From assembly GCA_003241685.1 (NCBI GenBank), contig QFPJ01000001.1:87936-151935 (forward strand): 64,000 nucleotides of DNA, written 5' to 3'. This DNA comes from Sphingopyxis macrogoltabida (GTDB taxonomy: Bacteria > Pseudomonadota > Alphaproteobacteria > Sphingomonadales > Sphingomonadaceae). Positions 25,006 to 33,699 of the stretch are shown in pieces. Positions within the stretch are counted from its first letter, which is position 1; the number at the start of each line of letters is the position of its first letter. Below the pieces are notes generated by a model, which was not told the origin of the DNA, did not search any database, and saw only the letters and a program-made list of their open reading frames with translations. The translations under genes and the position numbers were made by a program.

Positions 25006-25737
25006 TCAGAAGGAGACGCCGAGCGTGAAGATCACCGCACCGTCGGCACCCAGGGCTTCTTTGCCCAGCGCCTTTTTGACGTCGGTATTGACGTAGGAAA
25101 CGCTGCCGGTCAGCGCCTTCCAGCTTGCCGACAGGCCGACCGAATAATCGAAGGTGCTGCCGTCGGGACCGCCCAGGAAGCTGTCGCTGTCGGCATAGCC
25201 GACGTGACCGTTCAGCGAGAAGGGGCTATCGCCCAGCGCGATGCTCGCGTCGCTGTAAACATAGATGGCGCTTTCGTCGGCGAGCGAATTCTGACCGCCC
25301 GGCGCCCAGGCGACACCCGCCTTCAACGATGCGGGACCGACGTCACCCGACAAGGAGAAATAGGGTTCGATGACCGACGTGTCGCCGCCGCCGCCCGGAT
25401 AGAGATAGAGCGTCGCGCCGATGTCGGCGGTCAGGCCCGGCGTCACTTCGGTGGAGAAGCCAGCGAAAACGTCGATTTCGGTGCCGTTGGCAAAGCCGAT
25501 GCTCGACCCCCAGGTGCCGACATAAAGGCCGCTGTCGTGCCCGATCGAAAAGCCGCCCTGAATCGCCGCTTCTTCGTTCGACTGGCTGAAACCGCGGAAG
25601 CGATAATCGCTGACGACGGTCGCGCTGCCGGAAATGGTGATGCCGTCGCTGTCTTCCGCTTCCTGGGCATGCGCCGTGGTCGAAAGAGCCGAAGCGGCGA
25701 GAAGCATGCCAAGACATGCGCGGGAGAAATACTTCAT
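25006..25737 (-). CDS. TorF-family putative porin, first copy
   Basis: A 243-residue outer-membrane protein with signal peptide (cleavage after ...STTAHA). The mature protein is a small beta-barrel of alternating aromatic strands and ends in Phe (FTLGVSF), the usual outer-membrane sorting signal. The family (also listed as a conserved hypothetical of about 240 residues) includes TonB-independent porin-like proteins, sometimes linked to iron or small-solute uptake, but the solute is unknown. A paralogue lies 305 bases upstream. The region SDYRFRGFSQSNEEAAIQGG parallels SDYRFRGISLSNEKVEVQGG in the paralogue. Confidence 0.87.
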   Translation of the reverse strand: MKYFSRACLGMLLAASALSTTAHAQEAEDSDGITISGSATVVSDYRFRGFSQSNEEAAIQGGFSIGHDSGLYVGTWGSSIGFANGTEIDVFAGFSTEVTPGLTADIGATLYLYPGGGGDTSVIEPYFSLSGDVGPASLKAGVAWAPGGQNSLADESAIYVYSDASIALGDSPFSLNGHVGYADSDSFLGGPDGSTFDYSVGLSASWKALTGSVSYVNTDVKKALGKEALGADGAVIFTLGVSF

Positions 25738-26042
25738 GGGTTGATCCCCTTAAAAGGTCGAAAGGATCGTCCCTGCCTGCCGCACAGCGGCCAGCCTCTA
25801 TGGGCGGGTCAGCCTTGCGTGGCGCATCTGTTGACGAAATTGGTGCGACGCACAAACAAAAAAGCCCGCCCGAACGCGTTCCGATGCGTCATGCGACTTT
25901 TTTGCAACAGTTGATGTCCTCAATCCGGTTTCACTTGAAACAATATTACGCCGGGCACGATACAGAAAAAGGCCGGCTGGCGGATCGACGATCCGGCAGC
26001 CGGCCTCTTGTCTTTGGCGGCGTCCGCGCGCCGCCCCTCGTT
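25738..26042. other. 305-base spacer between the two TorF-like genes
   Basis: Contains the terminator of the upstream paralogue (25966-26005) and presumably the promoter of the downstream one. The stretch 25840-25960 is relatively AT-rich (ACAAACAAAAAAGCC, TTTTTTGCAACAG, CAATATTACG) compared with its surroundings. No open frame or RNA gene is evident. Confidence 0.6.
25966..26005 (-). terminator. Rho-independent terminator of the second TorF-like gene
   Basis: GGCCGGCTGGCGGATC and GATCCGGCAGCCGGCC form a 16-bp stem with one mismatch around GAC. On the minus strand it is followed by TTTTT. It lies 38 bases past the stop at 26043. Confidence 0.9.
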
Positions 26043-26783
26043 TCAGAACGAGAAACCGAGCGTGAAGACGACGGTCGGATCGTACAGCGTATCGACGGCC
26101 TTGATGCCCGTCTTGCCGATGTCGGTGTCGATATATTGGACCGACACGGTTGCCGGACCCGCGGCGAAGGACGCACCGACCATCCAGTCGAGATAATTGC
26201 CGTCCGCCGATGCGGCGCCCAGCGATCCGTCGGTGTAGCCGAGGCCGGCCATCAGCGTCACCGGCGTGTTGGGGATGCCCCCGGACAGACCGAGATTGAG
26301 ATAGACATTGTCGTCGTTGCCGAGCGCATTCTGGCTGGGCGCATAGGCGACCAGTCCCTCGACCGCGACCGGGCCGATTTCGTGCGTCAGCTTGCCGGTC
26401 ACTTCGGCATAGTCGCTGGGGCCGAACGAACCGTCGGGATACCAGTAATAGATCGCGCCGATGTCGATGCTGGTGCCCGGCGCGATTTCGGTCGCGAAGC
26501 CGCCGTACAGGTCGACCTCGACCTTGCCATAGGTCGGGCTGTCGGGAAGGCCCGAAGCCCAGGTGCCGACATAGAAGCCGCTTTCATGGCTGACGGTCAG
26601 GCCGCCCTGGACCTCGACCTTTTCGTTCGACAGCGAAATACCGCGGAAGCGATAGTCCGAAACCAGGCTGACATCGCCCGACACGGTAATCGGTCCGCTG
26701 GGCGCGTCCTGGGCAACGGCGGGCGTCGACATCGCCGATGCCGCCAGCAGCAGGCCGAAACAGGCCTTGTTGAAAATTTTCAT
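26043..26783 (-). CDS. TorF-family putative porin, second copy
   Basis: A 246-residue paralogue of the protein at 25006, with signal peptide ending TPAVAQDA and a terminal Phe (FTLGFSF). The strand pattern is the same: a YVGTWASGLPDS segment aligns with YVGTWGSSIGFA in the other copy. Internal divergence suggests an old duplication with possible solute specialisation. It is transcribed in the same direction, with its own strong terminator, so the two are separate transcription units. The 261-base divergent region upstream faces ispG. Confidence 0.87.
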   Translation of the reverse strand: MKIFNKACFGLLLAASAMSTPAVAQDAPSGPITVSGDVSLVSDYRFRGISLSNEKVEVQGGLTVSHESGFYVGTWASGLPDSPTYGKVEVDLYGGFATEIAPGTSIDIGAIYYWYPDGSFGPSDYAEVTGKLTHEIGPVAVEGLVAYAPSQNALGNDDNVYLNLGLSGGIPNTPVTLMAGLGYTDGSLGAASADGNYLDWMVGASFAAGPATVSVQYIDTDIGKTGIKAVDTLYDPTVVFTLGFSF

Positions 26784-27044
26784 GGGTGAGCCCCCCTTGA
26801 TGAATGAATCCTAATCGTCCACCTGCCGTGCGCGCCGCGCGACCTCTTTGACGGGCCGGTGACGGCGAACGGCGCGTGAATTGCCGATAGCCGTGCATCG
26901 CACAAACGAAAATTGCGTAAACGCGCCATTCGACGGAAGTGTGTGACATTGCCGCAACATGCCGCAAAGCGCCGCTTGCGCTTTGCCAATCGCGCCGCAT
27001 CGGGCTAATAGGGCGTCCTCTTTCCTCCGACCGTCGAGCCTATC

Positions 27045-28196
27045 ATGAGCGATCACAATCCCGGCCTGCGCCCCTGGCGCGACATTTCCCGACGGGAGTG
27101 CCGGCAGATCATGGTCGGCAGCGTCCCCGTCGGCGGCGGCGCGCCGATCACGGTGCAGACGATGACCAACACCCCCACCGCCGATCCGGTGGCGACGATC
27201 GACCAGATCCGCCGCTGCGAGGATGCGGGCGCCGACCTGATCCGCGTGTCCTGTCCCGACACCGACAGCACCGCCGCGCTGGGCAAGATCGTGCGCGCCG
27301 CGCATATCCCGATCATCGCCGACATCCATTTCCATTATAAACGCGCGCTGGAAGCGGCCGATGCCGGCGCCGCCTGCCTGCGCATCAACCCCGGCAATAT
27401 CGGTTCGTCGGAACGGGTCGCAGAGGTGGTGCGCGCGGCGAAAGCGAACGGCTGTGCGATCCGCATCGGCGTCAACGCGGGGTCGCTGGAAAAGGATCTG
27501 CTCGAAAAATATGGCGAGCCCTGCCCCGAAGCGCTGGTCGAAAGCGCGCTCGACCATATAAAGCTGCTGCAGGACCATGATTTCCACGACTATAAGGTCG
27601 CGGTGAAGGCCAGCGACGTCTTTCTGGCCGTCGCTTCCTATATGCAGCTTGCCGAGGCGGTCGATTGCCCGCTGCATCTGGGCATCACCGAAGCCGGCGG
27701 GCTGATCGGCGGCACGGTCAAATCGGCGCTCGGCATCGGCAATCTGCTGTGGGCCGGGATCGGCGACACGATCCGCGTCAGCCTGTCGGCCGAGCCCGAA
27801 GAGGAAGTGCGCGTCGGCTACGAAATCCTGAAATCGCTGGGCCTCAGAACGCGCGGCGTCCGCGTCGTGTCCTGCCCCAGCTGCGCGCGGCAGGGCTTCG
27901 ACGTGATCCGCACCGTCCAGGCGCTGGAGGAGGCGCTCCAGCATATCAAGACGCCGATGTCGCTTTCGGTGCTCGGCTGCGTCGTCAACGGCCCCGGCGA
28001 GGCGCGCGAGACCGATATCGGCATCACCGGCGGCGGCAACGGCCGGCACATGGTCTATCTGTCCGGCGTCACCGACCACCATGTCGAGGACGCCGACATG
28101 ATCGCGCATATCGTCCGGCTGGTCGAGGCGAAGGCGGCGGAAATCGACGCGGGCGGCGCGGTCAGCATGGACACGCTGCACGGCAAGGCGGCGTGA
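27045..28196 (+). CDS. ispG: 4-hydroxy-3-methylbut-2-en-1-yl diphosphate synthase (flavodoxin)
   Basis: A 383-residue enzyme of the non-mevalonate isoprenoid pathway that converts the cyclic diphosphate MEcPP to HMBPP with a [4Fe-4S] cluster. The N-terminal TIM barrel (PITVQTMTNTPT, ADIHFHY, LRINPGNIG) is followed by the reductase-like domain with cluster cysteines in VVSCPSCARQG and LGCVVNGPGEA. The length is that of the bacterial IspG type. The GNAT gene begins four bases after the stop, so the two are probably co-transcribed. Confidence 0.97.
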   Translation: MSDHNPGLRPWRDISRRECRQIMVGSVPVGGGAPITVQTMTNTPTADPVATIDQIRRCEDAGADLIRVSCPDTDSTAALGKIVRAAHIPIIADIHFHYKRALEAADAGAACLRINPGNIGSSERVAEVVRAAKANGCAIRIGVNAGSLEKDLLEKYGEPCPEALVESALDHIKLLQDHDFHDYKVAVKASDVFLAVASYMQLAEAVDCPLHLGITEAGGLIGGTVKSALGIGNLLWAGIGDTIRVSLSAEPEEEVRVGYEILKSLGLRTRGVRVVSCPSCARQGFDVIRTVQALEEALQHIKTPMSLSVLGCVVNGPGEARETDIGITGGGNGRHMVYLSGVTDHHVEDADMIAHIVRLVEAKAAEIDAGGAVSMDTLHGKAA

Positions 28197-28199
28197 CCC

Positions 28200-28685
28200 T
28201 TGCCATCGCTTGCCATCCGACCCGCCGCGCTCGCCGATCTGCCGCTGATCGCGCAGTTCATCCGCGATCTCGCCGAATATGAAAAACTGTCGCACGAGGT
28301 CCGCTTCGACGAGGCGACACTGGGCGAAAAGCTCTTCGGTCCGCGCCCCTATGCGGAAGTGGTGATCGGCGAAATCGACGGGCGGGCCCAGGGCTTCGCG
28401 CTCTTCTTTCACAATTTTTCGACCTTCGAGGGGCGTCCCGGCATCTATCTGGAGGATCTGTTCGTCCGTCCCGAAGCGCGCGGCTCCGGGCTCGGCAAGG
28501 CGCTGCTCGCCCATCTCGCGAAGCTCTGCATCGAACGCGACTGCGCGCGCCTCGAATGGTGGGTGCTCGACTGGAACGCTCCGTCGATCGGCTTCTACAA
28601 AAGCCTGGGCGCAAGACCGATGGACGAATGGACCGTCATGCGGGTGGACGGCGATGCGCTTCCCGCGCTGGCGGCTCAGGCCTGA
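28200..28685 (+). CDS. GNAT-family N-acetyltransferase
   Basis: A 161-residue acetyl-CoA-dependent transferase. The acetyl-CoA-binding motif A is RPEARGSGLGKALLAHLA, preceded by IYLEDLFV. A WWVLDWNAPSIGFYKSLGA block gives the motif B end. It belongs to the diamine/thialysine-acetyltransferase-like subgroup, judging by the EDLFV and WNxxxIxFY patterns, but the acceptor is unproved. The start is a TTG at 28200, four bases past the ispG stop. No ATG or GTG lies in frame nearby. It overlaps the convergent small membrane protein gene by 10 bases. Confidence 0.85.
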   Translation: MPSLAIRPAALADLPLIAQFIRDLAEYEKLSHEVRFDEATLGEKLFGPRPYAEVVIGEIDGRAQGFALFFHNFSTFEGRPGIYLEDLFVRPEARGSGLGKALLAHLAKLCIERDCARLEWWVLDWNAPSIGFYKSLGARPMDEWTVMRVDGDALPALAAQA

Positions 28686-28882
28686 CGCTTCCGCCCCAGC
28701 CAGATCAGCACCACGCCGACGACCAGCAGGATGGTTCCGTTGCGCGTCCATGTCGCGTCGCCCAGCATGAAGCTGTCCGACGGCCAGCGCACGATATCCA
28801 GCCCCTGCAATATCCACAGGCCGCCCATCAGGATCGCCGCAACGCCGGCGATCGCCATCAATCCTCTCAATGCACCCATCAT
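28676..28882 (-). CDS. small two-segment membrane protein
   Basis: A 68-residue protein with two membrane segments (about 5-26 and 50-63) around a short polar loop (DIVRWPSDSFMLGDATW) and a basic tail (GRKRQA). It is translated from an ATG overlapping the acyltransferase stop (ATGA). Similar small proteins are widespread in sphingomonads as unannotated membrane proteins; no function is known. The ATG at 28882 fits the overlap, and an in-frame ATG follows immediately at 28879. Confidence 0.75.
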   Translation of the reverse strand: MMGALRGLMAIAGVAAILMGGLWILQGLDIVRWPSDSFMLGDATWTRNGTILLVVGVVLIWLGRKRQA

Positions 28883-30027
28883 CCCGCTCCCTGTACCGAA
28901 CGCTGCAATCCGATCAGCGGCCGCAGCCAGCCGATGCTGCGCCCGATGCGATAGAAAAGCCAGCATCCGATGATCGTCGCGGCAAGCAGGACCAGAAAGG
29001 ACGCCAGCGCGCCGACCCCGCCTTGCAGCAGGAACCAGCCGACCACGACGATGATCGTCTGGTGGACGATGTAAAAAGGGAAAACCGCTTCGGCGAGCGG
29101 GGCGCGCCAGCGATGGTCGCGGTTCCCGTAGCGGTCGGCAATCCCGATCAGCGCGACGATCGCGGCCCAGCCCTGTATCTGCCGCGCGACATGGAACAAC
29201 GTGACCGCCCACGCCGGCGCGCGCGTGTCGCCGGGCCAGCTCCATTCGACCCAGGCCACCGGCAGAAACGCCAGAACGGCCAGCCATGCCGCGACCTTCC
29301 AGAAGCGCGCGACCGCGGCGAACAGCGCCGGCCGCACGCGCAGCAGCCAGCCGACGCCGAATGCCATCAGATAATGAAGATGCGCCGGTCCGTCGTCGAA
29401 CAGGGCATGGGTTTCGCGGTGGTCGGGAAAGACCGCATAGACCGCGAGCCACCAGGACAGCGGCAGGATCAGCAGCGTCCACCCGCCCAGCCACCGCGCC
29501 GCGCCGTCGGCGGCCCCTGTCCGCACGCGCGCGGGCAACACCGCCCACCACAGCGCCGCAAGCATCGTATAGACCCACAGATAGACGACGAACCACAGAT
29601 GCTGCCAGGTCGGCAGCGCGATCCCGTCGATGAACTGAAATCCGAAATAATCGTGCAGCCAGAAATGCAGGAAGCCGTGTGGGTAGCCGTGCTGCCCTTT
29701 TAGATCGATCCACGGCTGCGGCGGGATGATGACGATCACCGCAAAGAGCAGCGGCACCAGCAACCGCGCGCTGCGCGCGCGCGCAAACATCCCGGCACCG
29801 CCCAGCTTGGCGGCCAGCGCCGCGCTGGCATAGCCCGACACCAGAAACAGCAAGGCCAGCCGCCACCCATTGGTCGCGAGCATCGGGATCGCGACCCAAT
29901 CGATCGTCGGATCGATCTTCACATGCCAGCCCCAGGGCACGAAATACATGCCGATATGATAGAGGATCAGCAGCGCGAACGCGCCGATCCGCAGCCAGTC
30001 CATGCCGTAATGGCGTGCGCCGGTCAT
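28879..30027 (-). CDS. Acyltransferase 3 family membrane protein (OpgC-like)
   Basis: A 382-residue membrane protein with about ten hydrophobic segments. The first segment carries the family pattern MDWLRIGAFALLILYHIGMY, with the His expected for acyl transfer. Others are YASAALAAKL and PFYIVHQTIIVVVGW near the C-terminus. The family moves acyl groups (acetyl, succinyl) onto exported sugars such as periplasmic glucans. The acceptor here is unknown. The ATG at 30027 (MTGARHYG) is chosen because the upstream extension comes from a repeat. Followed by the small membrane protein gene in an ATGA overlap. Confidence 0.88.
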   Translation of the reverse strand: MTGARHYGMDWLRIGAFALLILYHIGMYFVPWGWHVKIDPTIDWVAIPMLATNGWRLALLFLVSGYASAALAAKLGGAGMFARARSARLLVPLLFAVIVIIPPQPWIDLKGQHGYPHGFLHFWLHDYFGFQFIDGIALPTWQHLWFVVYLWVYTMLAALWWAVLPARVRTGAADGAARWLGGWTLLILPLSWWLAVYAVFPDHRETHALFDDGPAHLHYLMAFGVGWLLRVRPALFAAVARFWKVAAWLAVLAFLPVAWVEWSWPGDTRAPAWAVTLFHVARQIQGWAAIVALIGIADRYGNRDHRWRAPLAEAVFPFYIVHQTIIVVVGWFLLQGGVGALASFLVLLAATIIGCWLFYRIGRSIGWLRPLIGLQRSVQGAG

Positions 30028-30052
30028 GCTTGATCCCGCCTCCCCCTCTCTC

Positions 30053-30124
30053 TCGTCATCCGGGACTTGATCCGGAATCCATTTCCGCAAGGGTGTCTGG
30101 ATCCCGGATCAAGTCCGGGATGAC
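30053..30124. repeat. family D palindromic repeat pair
   Basis: CATCCGGGACTTGATCCGGAA and its inverted copy CCCGGATCAAGTCCGGGATGA about 25 bases apart. It sits in the gap between the acyltransferase and carboxylase genes. A second copy lies at 62595. Confidence 0.85.
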
Positions 30125-30136
30125 CAGGAAAACATG

Positions 30137-31654
30137 CTACTTCACCACCCGCCACGCCAGTTCGGCAAATTCGCACAAAAGCGGCCGCGTGTCGCGCGGG
30201 TCGATAATGTCCTCGACCCCGAATTTCTCTGCCGTGCGGAATGGCGAGCGAACGCGGTTCAACCGTTCGCGGATCGCCTCCAGATGCGCGGCCGGGTCGG
30301 CGGCGGCCTCCAGCTCGCTCTTGTACGCGACCTCGACCCCGCCTTCGATCGGCAGGCTGCCCCAGTCGCCCGACGGCCAGGCGAAGCGATATTGAAAGCG
30401 CTCGGCGTTCGACATCGCACTGCCCGCGATGCCATAGGCGCGCCGGACGACCACCGACGCCAGCGGCACGCTCGCGCGGTAGATGGCGTTCATCGCCTGC
30501 ACGCCATAGCGGATCGTCCCCGTCCGCTCCGCCTCGCCGCCGATCATGAAGCCGGGATTGTCGACCAGATGGACGATGGGCAGGCGGAATTGATCGGCCA
30601 GCTTGACGAACCGCTCGGCCTTTTCGCTCGTCTTCGCGTCCCACGATCCGCCAAGATAGGACGGATCGCTGGCCAGCACCGCCACCGGCCAGCCGTCCAG
30701 CCGCGCGAACGCCGTGATCGCCGCCCGCCCCCATCGCGCGCCCATTTCGAAAAAGCTGCCGGAATCGAACACCGCATTCGCGATGCGCCGCATCGAATAG
30801 ACCTGTTTCGCCTCGCGCGGCACGATGGACAGCAGCGCCTCCTCCCGCCGGTCCGCCGGATCGCTGCACGGCGTCCGCGCGGCGCGTTCATGGATCGACG
30901 ACGGCAGGTAGGACAGGAAGCGCCGCGCCGCCGCAAAGGCGTCCGCCTCGCTCGCGACCTCGTCATCGACGACCCCGTTGCGCGTGTGAACGTCGCTGCC
31001 GCCCAACTCTTCGCGATCGAGCGTGTCGCCGATCGCCGCCGCGACCGCCGGGCCCGCCGCGAACAACTGCGACAGGCCGCGCACCATCACGCTGTAATGG
31101 CTGGCGACGACGCGCGCCGCGCCCAGCCCCGCCGTCGGCCCCAGCGCCAGCGCCACCACCGGCACCGTGTCCAGATTGGCGATGATCTGATCCCATCCGG
31201 GCACATGCGGGATATAGGTGTATCCCATATCCTCCAGCGTCTTCACCGATCCGCCGCCGCCCGTTCCATCGATCATGCGGATCAGCGGCAGGCGATATTC
31301 ATGCGCCATCGCCTCGCACTGAACGAATTTGCGGTGCAGCGCCGCATCGGCCGCTCCGCCGCGCACCGTGAAATCATCGGCGCTGGCGACCACCGGCCGG
31401 CCGTCGACATTCGCGCGCCCGAAAATGAAATTGCTGGCGGCAAGATCTTCCAGAACGCCGTCGTCATCATATGTGCCGCGCCCGGCGATCTTGCCGATCT
31501 CGCGAAAGCTGCCGGGATCGACGATCGCCGCGAGCCGCGCCCGCGCGTCCATCTTGCCGCGGCCGTGCTGCCGCGCGACCTTTTCCTCCCCGCCCATCTT
31601 CTCCGCCATCGTGCGGCGGAGCGCGAGCTCGTCCACGTCCTTTTTCCAGCTCAT
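30137..31654 (-). CDS. Acyl-CoA carboxylase, carboxyltransferase (beta) subunit
   Basis: A 505-residue biotin-dependent carboxyltransferase of the PCC/MCC beta type, which moves CO2 from carboxybiotin to an acyl-CoA. It has N and C crotonase-like halves with the acyl-CoA and biotin binding motifs, such as MIDGTGGGGSVKTLEDMGYT, and LVDNPGFMIGGEAERTGTI in the second half. No matching biotin carboxylase (alpha) subunit lies in the window, so substrate (propionyl-, methylcrotonyl- or geranyl-CoA) is uncertain. Divergent from an SDR gene, with an 18-bp palindrome in the shared promoter region. Confidence 0.9.
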   Translation of the reverse strand: MSWKKDVDELALRRTMAEKMGGEEKVARQHGRGKMDARARLAAIVDPGSFREIGKIAGRGTYDDDGVLEDLAASNFIFGRANVDGRPVVASADDFTVRGGAADAALHRKFVQCEAMAHEYRLPLIRMIDGTGGGGSVKTLEDMGYTYIPHVPGWDQIIANLDTVPVVALALGPTAGLGAARVVASHYSVMVRGLSQLFAAGPAVAAAIGDTLDREELGGSDVHTRNGVVDDEVASEADAFAAARRFLSYLPSSIHERAARTPCSDPADRREEALLSIVPREAKQVYSMRRIANAVFDSGSFFEMGARWGRAAITAFARLDGWPVAVLASDPSYLGGSWDAKTSEKAERFVKLADQFRLPIVHLVDNPGFMIGGEAERTGTIRYGVQAMNAIYRASVPLASVVVRRAYGIAGSAMSNAERFQYRFAWPSGDWGSLPIEGGVEVAYKSELEAAADPAAHLEAIRERLNRVRSPFRTAEKFGVEDIIDPRDTRPLLCEFAELAWRVVK

Positions 31655-31673
31655 GGCGCGAAAGCTAGCTTAC

Positions 31674-31691
31674 GTTGACGGAAACGTCATG
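31674..31691. promoter_or_regulatory. palindromic operator candidate, divergent carboxylase/SDR promoter
   Basis: GTTGACGG-AA-ACGTCATG, 16 of 18 bases identical to the perfect palindrome at 51763 (GTTGACGT-AA-ACGTCAAC). It is 20 bases from the carboxylase ATG and 37 from the SDR ATG. Such sites are typical of a dimeric regulator of acyl-CoA catabolism; a MerR-type LiuR-like regulator is a guess from general resemblance. Confidence 0.6.
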
Positions 31692-31727
31692 CCATATTCG
31701 TGCGAACAAAACGGGAGAGAGAGAGAA

Positions 31728-32507
31728 ATGACCGACATAAATGTTGCGGGCCGCACCGCGCTCGTCACCGGCGCGTCCAGGGGCATCGGCCGGGGCATCG
31801 CCATCGCGCTGGCCAGGGCGGGCGCGGACATCGCGGTCAACTACACCCGCGACGAAGCCGCCGCCGCCGAAACCGTCGCCGCGATCCAGGCGCTGGGCCG
31901 CACGGCAAAAGCCTATCAGGCCTCGGTCGCCGACGAGGATGCCGCCGCCGCGATGGTCGCCGCGATCGAGGCCGATTTCGGCCCGATGTCGATCCTCGTC
32001 AACAACGCGGGCGTCGCCAGCCGGGGCAAGGCGGTGGCCGACACCGACGCCGCCGAGGTCGAAAAGCTGCTCGCGATCCACGCGGTCGGCGCACACCGCC
32101 TGTCGCGCCTCGCCCTGCCACAGCTTCGCCGCCATGCGCGCAGCGACATCGTCATCATCTCCAGCATCGCGACGCTGCATCATGTCGCGAACGGCGCGCC
32201 CTACAATATGGCGAAGGCGGCGGGCGAGGCCCTCGCCCTCACGCTGGCGAAGGAGGAGGTCGGGCATGGCGTGCGCGTCAATATCGTCGCACCGTCGCTG
32301 ACGGTCAGCGACATGGGCGAACGCCTGGCGCGCGCCGTGACCGGCGAAGCGGACATCCATCACCTCGACGCCAAATTCCCGTTCGGCCGCGTCCCGACCC
32401 CGGACGACGTGGCTGCGGCCGTGCTGTGGTTCGTCTCCGACGCCAATCCCTATTGCTCGGGACAAAAGCTCAACATCGACGGCGCGGGACAGGCAAGCTT
32501 CCGCTAA
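31728..32507 (+). CDS. SDR-family NAD(P)-dependent oxidoreductase
   Basis: A 259-residue short-chain dehydrogenase. The cofactor motif is TGASRGIGRGI and the NNAG motif is ILVNNAGVA. The catalytic set is Ser (ISSIATLHH), then YNMAKAAG (Tyr-x3-Lys). The C-terminus is the usual INIDGAGQASF type. It resembles beta-ketoacyl or hydroxyacyl dehydrogenases, but the substrate is not fixed. ATG 31728 is preceded by GGGAGAGAGAG. It is divergent from the carboxylase gene and shares the palindromic operator. Confidence 0.9.
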   Translation: MTDINVAGRTALVTGASRGIGRGIAIALARAGADIAVNYTRDEAAAAETVAAIQALGRTAKAYQASVADEDAAAAMVAAIEADFGPMSILVNNAGVASRGKAVADTDAAEVEKLLAIHAVGAHRLSRLALPQLRRHARSDIVIISSIATLHHVANGAPYNMAKAAGEALALTLAKEEVGHGVRVNIVAPSLTVSDMGERLARAVTGEADIHHLDAKFPFGRVPTPDDVAAAVLWFVSDANPYCSGQKLNIDGAGQASFR

Positions 32508-32516
32508 GGCGCGGCG

Positions 32517-33419
32517 ATGCGCCCCGATTCGCCATCGCCCGTCATCCCCTTTCTGATCGCCTGCGCGGGCATCGCGACCTTTTCGGCGATGGACGTGCTG
32601 ATGAAGGGGCTGTCGATCGAGATCGGCGCCTATAACGCCGTCCTGTGGCGCACCGGCGCCGGCACGCTGATCAGCGGCGCGCTCTATCTCACCATGCGCC
32701 CGCGTCGCCCCGACCGGTCGACGATGATCATTCATGCGTGGCGATCGCTGTTCGTCGCGGGCATGGCGATCACCTTCTTCTGGGCGCTCGCCCGGCTGCC
32801 GATGGCCGAAGCGATCGCGCTCGCCTTCATCGCGCCGCTGATGGCGCTGTACATGGCCGCAGTCTTTCTGGGCGAAAAGATCGGCCCGCGGTCGATCGCC
32901 GCCTCGCTGCTCGGCCTTGTCGGGGTTCTGGTCATCGTCGCGGGCAAGCTGGGCCGCGGCGATTATGCCGCCGAGGCGCTGTGGGCGGTCGGGGCCGTGT
33001 TCCTGTCGGCGATCTTCTATGCCTATAATCTGATCCTCGCGCGGCGGCAGGCAAAGCTCGCCGAACCGCGGGAAATCGCCTTTTACCAGAATCTGTTCGT
33101 CACCGCGATCCTGGCGATCGGTGCGCCCTGGTTCCTTGCCGTCCCGCGCGCCGGGCTTGCTCCCGACATCATCGGCGCCGCGCTGCTCGCAACGACGTCG
33201 CTGCTTTTGCTGAGCTGGGCCTATGCCCGCGCCGAAACGCAGATATTGGCGACGACTGAATATACCGGCTTCCTGTGGGCGATGCTGTTCGGCTGGCTGT
33301 TCTTCGCCGAAGCGGTGACGCTGCCGACGCTGGCGGGTGCGATGCTGATCGTCGCCGCCTGCCTGATCGTCGCGCGCAAGGCGCCCCACGGCGACCCGGT
33401 CGAACCGGCGGCGTCATAA
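32517..33419 (+). CDS. DMT-family transporter (EamA)
   Basis: A 300-residue inner-membrane protein with ten predicted membrane segments in two EamA halves (about 10-140 and 155-285). The family exports small metabolites such as amino acids or purines, but substrate is unknown. ATG at 32517, nine bases after the SDR stop, so it is likely co-transcribed with it. A typical GFLWAMLFGWLFFAEAVT block marks the second half. Confidence 0.9.
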   Translation: MRPDSPSPVIPFLIACAGIATFSAMDVLMKGLSIEIGAYNAVLWRTGAGTLISGALYLTMRPRRPDRSTMIIHAWRSLFVAGMAITFFWALARLPMAEAIALAFIAPLMALYMAAVFLGEKIGPRSIAASLLGLVGVLVIVAGKLGRGDYAAEALWAVGAVFLSAIFYAYNLILARRQAKLAEPREIAFYQNLFVTAILAIGAPWFLAVPRAGLAPDIIGAALLATTSLLLLSWAYARAETQILATTEYTGFLWAMLFGWLFFAEAVTLPTLAGAMLIVAACLIVARKAPHGDPVEPAAS

Positions 33420-33551
33420 GCATGGGCCAGAGACGGCGAAAGCGCATCTGGCGCCATTCGGAGCATCCGGGCATTCGATGCCCAAAGTCCGGTTTCGCGC
33501 GCGAAAGAAACAGCAGGGTCAGGGCGCCCATCAGGGGGCTTTGTTCCGAAG

Positions 33552-33628
33552 TGGTGCGCCCAACAGGATTCGAACCTGTGGCCTTCGGATTAGGAATCCG
33601 ACGCTCTATCCTGCTGAGCTATGGGCGC
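33552..33628 (-). tRNA. tRNA-Arg (CCT anticodon)
   Basis: A 77-base cloverleaf read on the minus strand from GCGCCCATAGCTCAGCAGGA to an encoded CCA end. The acceptor stem GCGCCCA pairs with TGGGCGC, the D-arm is AGCTC/GAGC, the anticodon stem TCGGA/TCCGA surrounds TTCCTAA (anticodon CCT, reading AGG), and the T-arm ends in GTTCGAATCC. The 3' CCA is templated. It is flanked by EamA and DUF1178 genes. Confidence 0.96.
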
Positions 33629-33699
33629 ACGCATGCCGGTGGCTAGGGCTGCCCAATCCGGCCGTCAAGGCCAGACGCCCGCGCGGGCGCCGGCCGGCG

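Noticed and set aside
33169..33531. A minus-strand frame overlapping the end of the EamA gene and the tRNA-downstream gap
   Set aside because: Composition is Arg-rich with no family-like segments. It overlaps a confident transporter gene.
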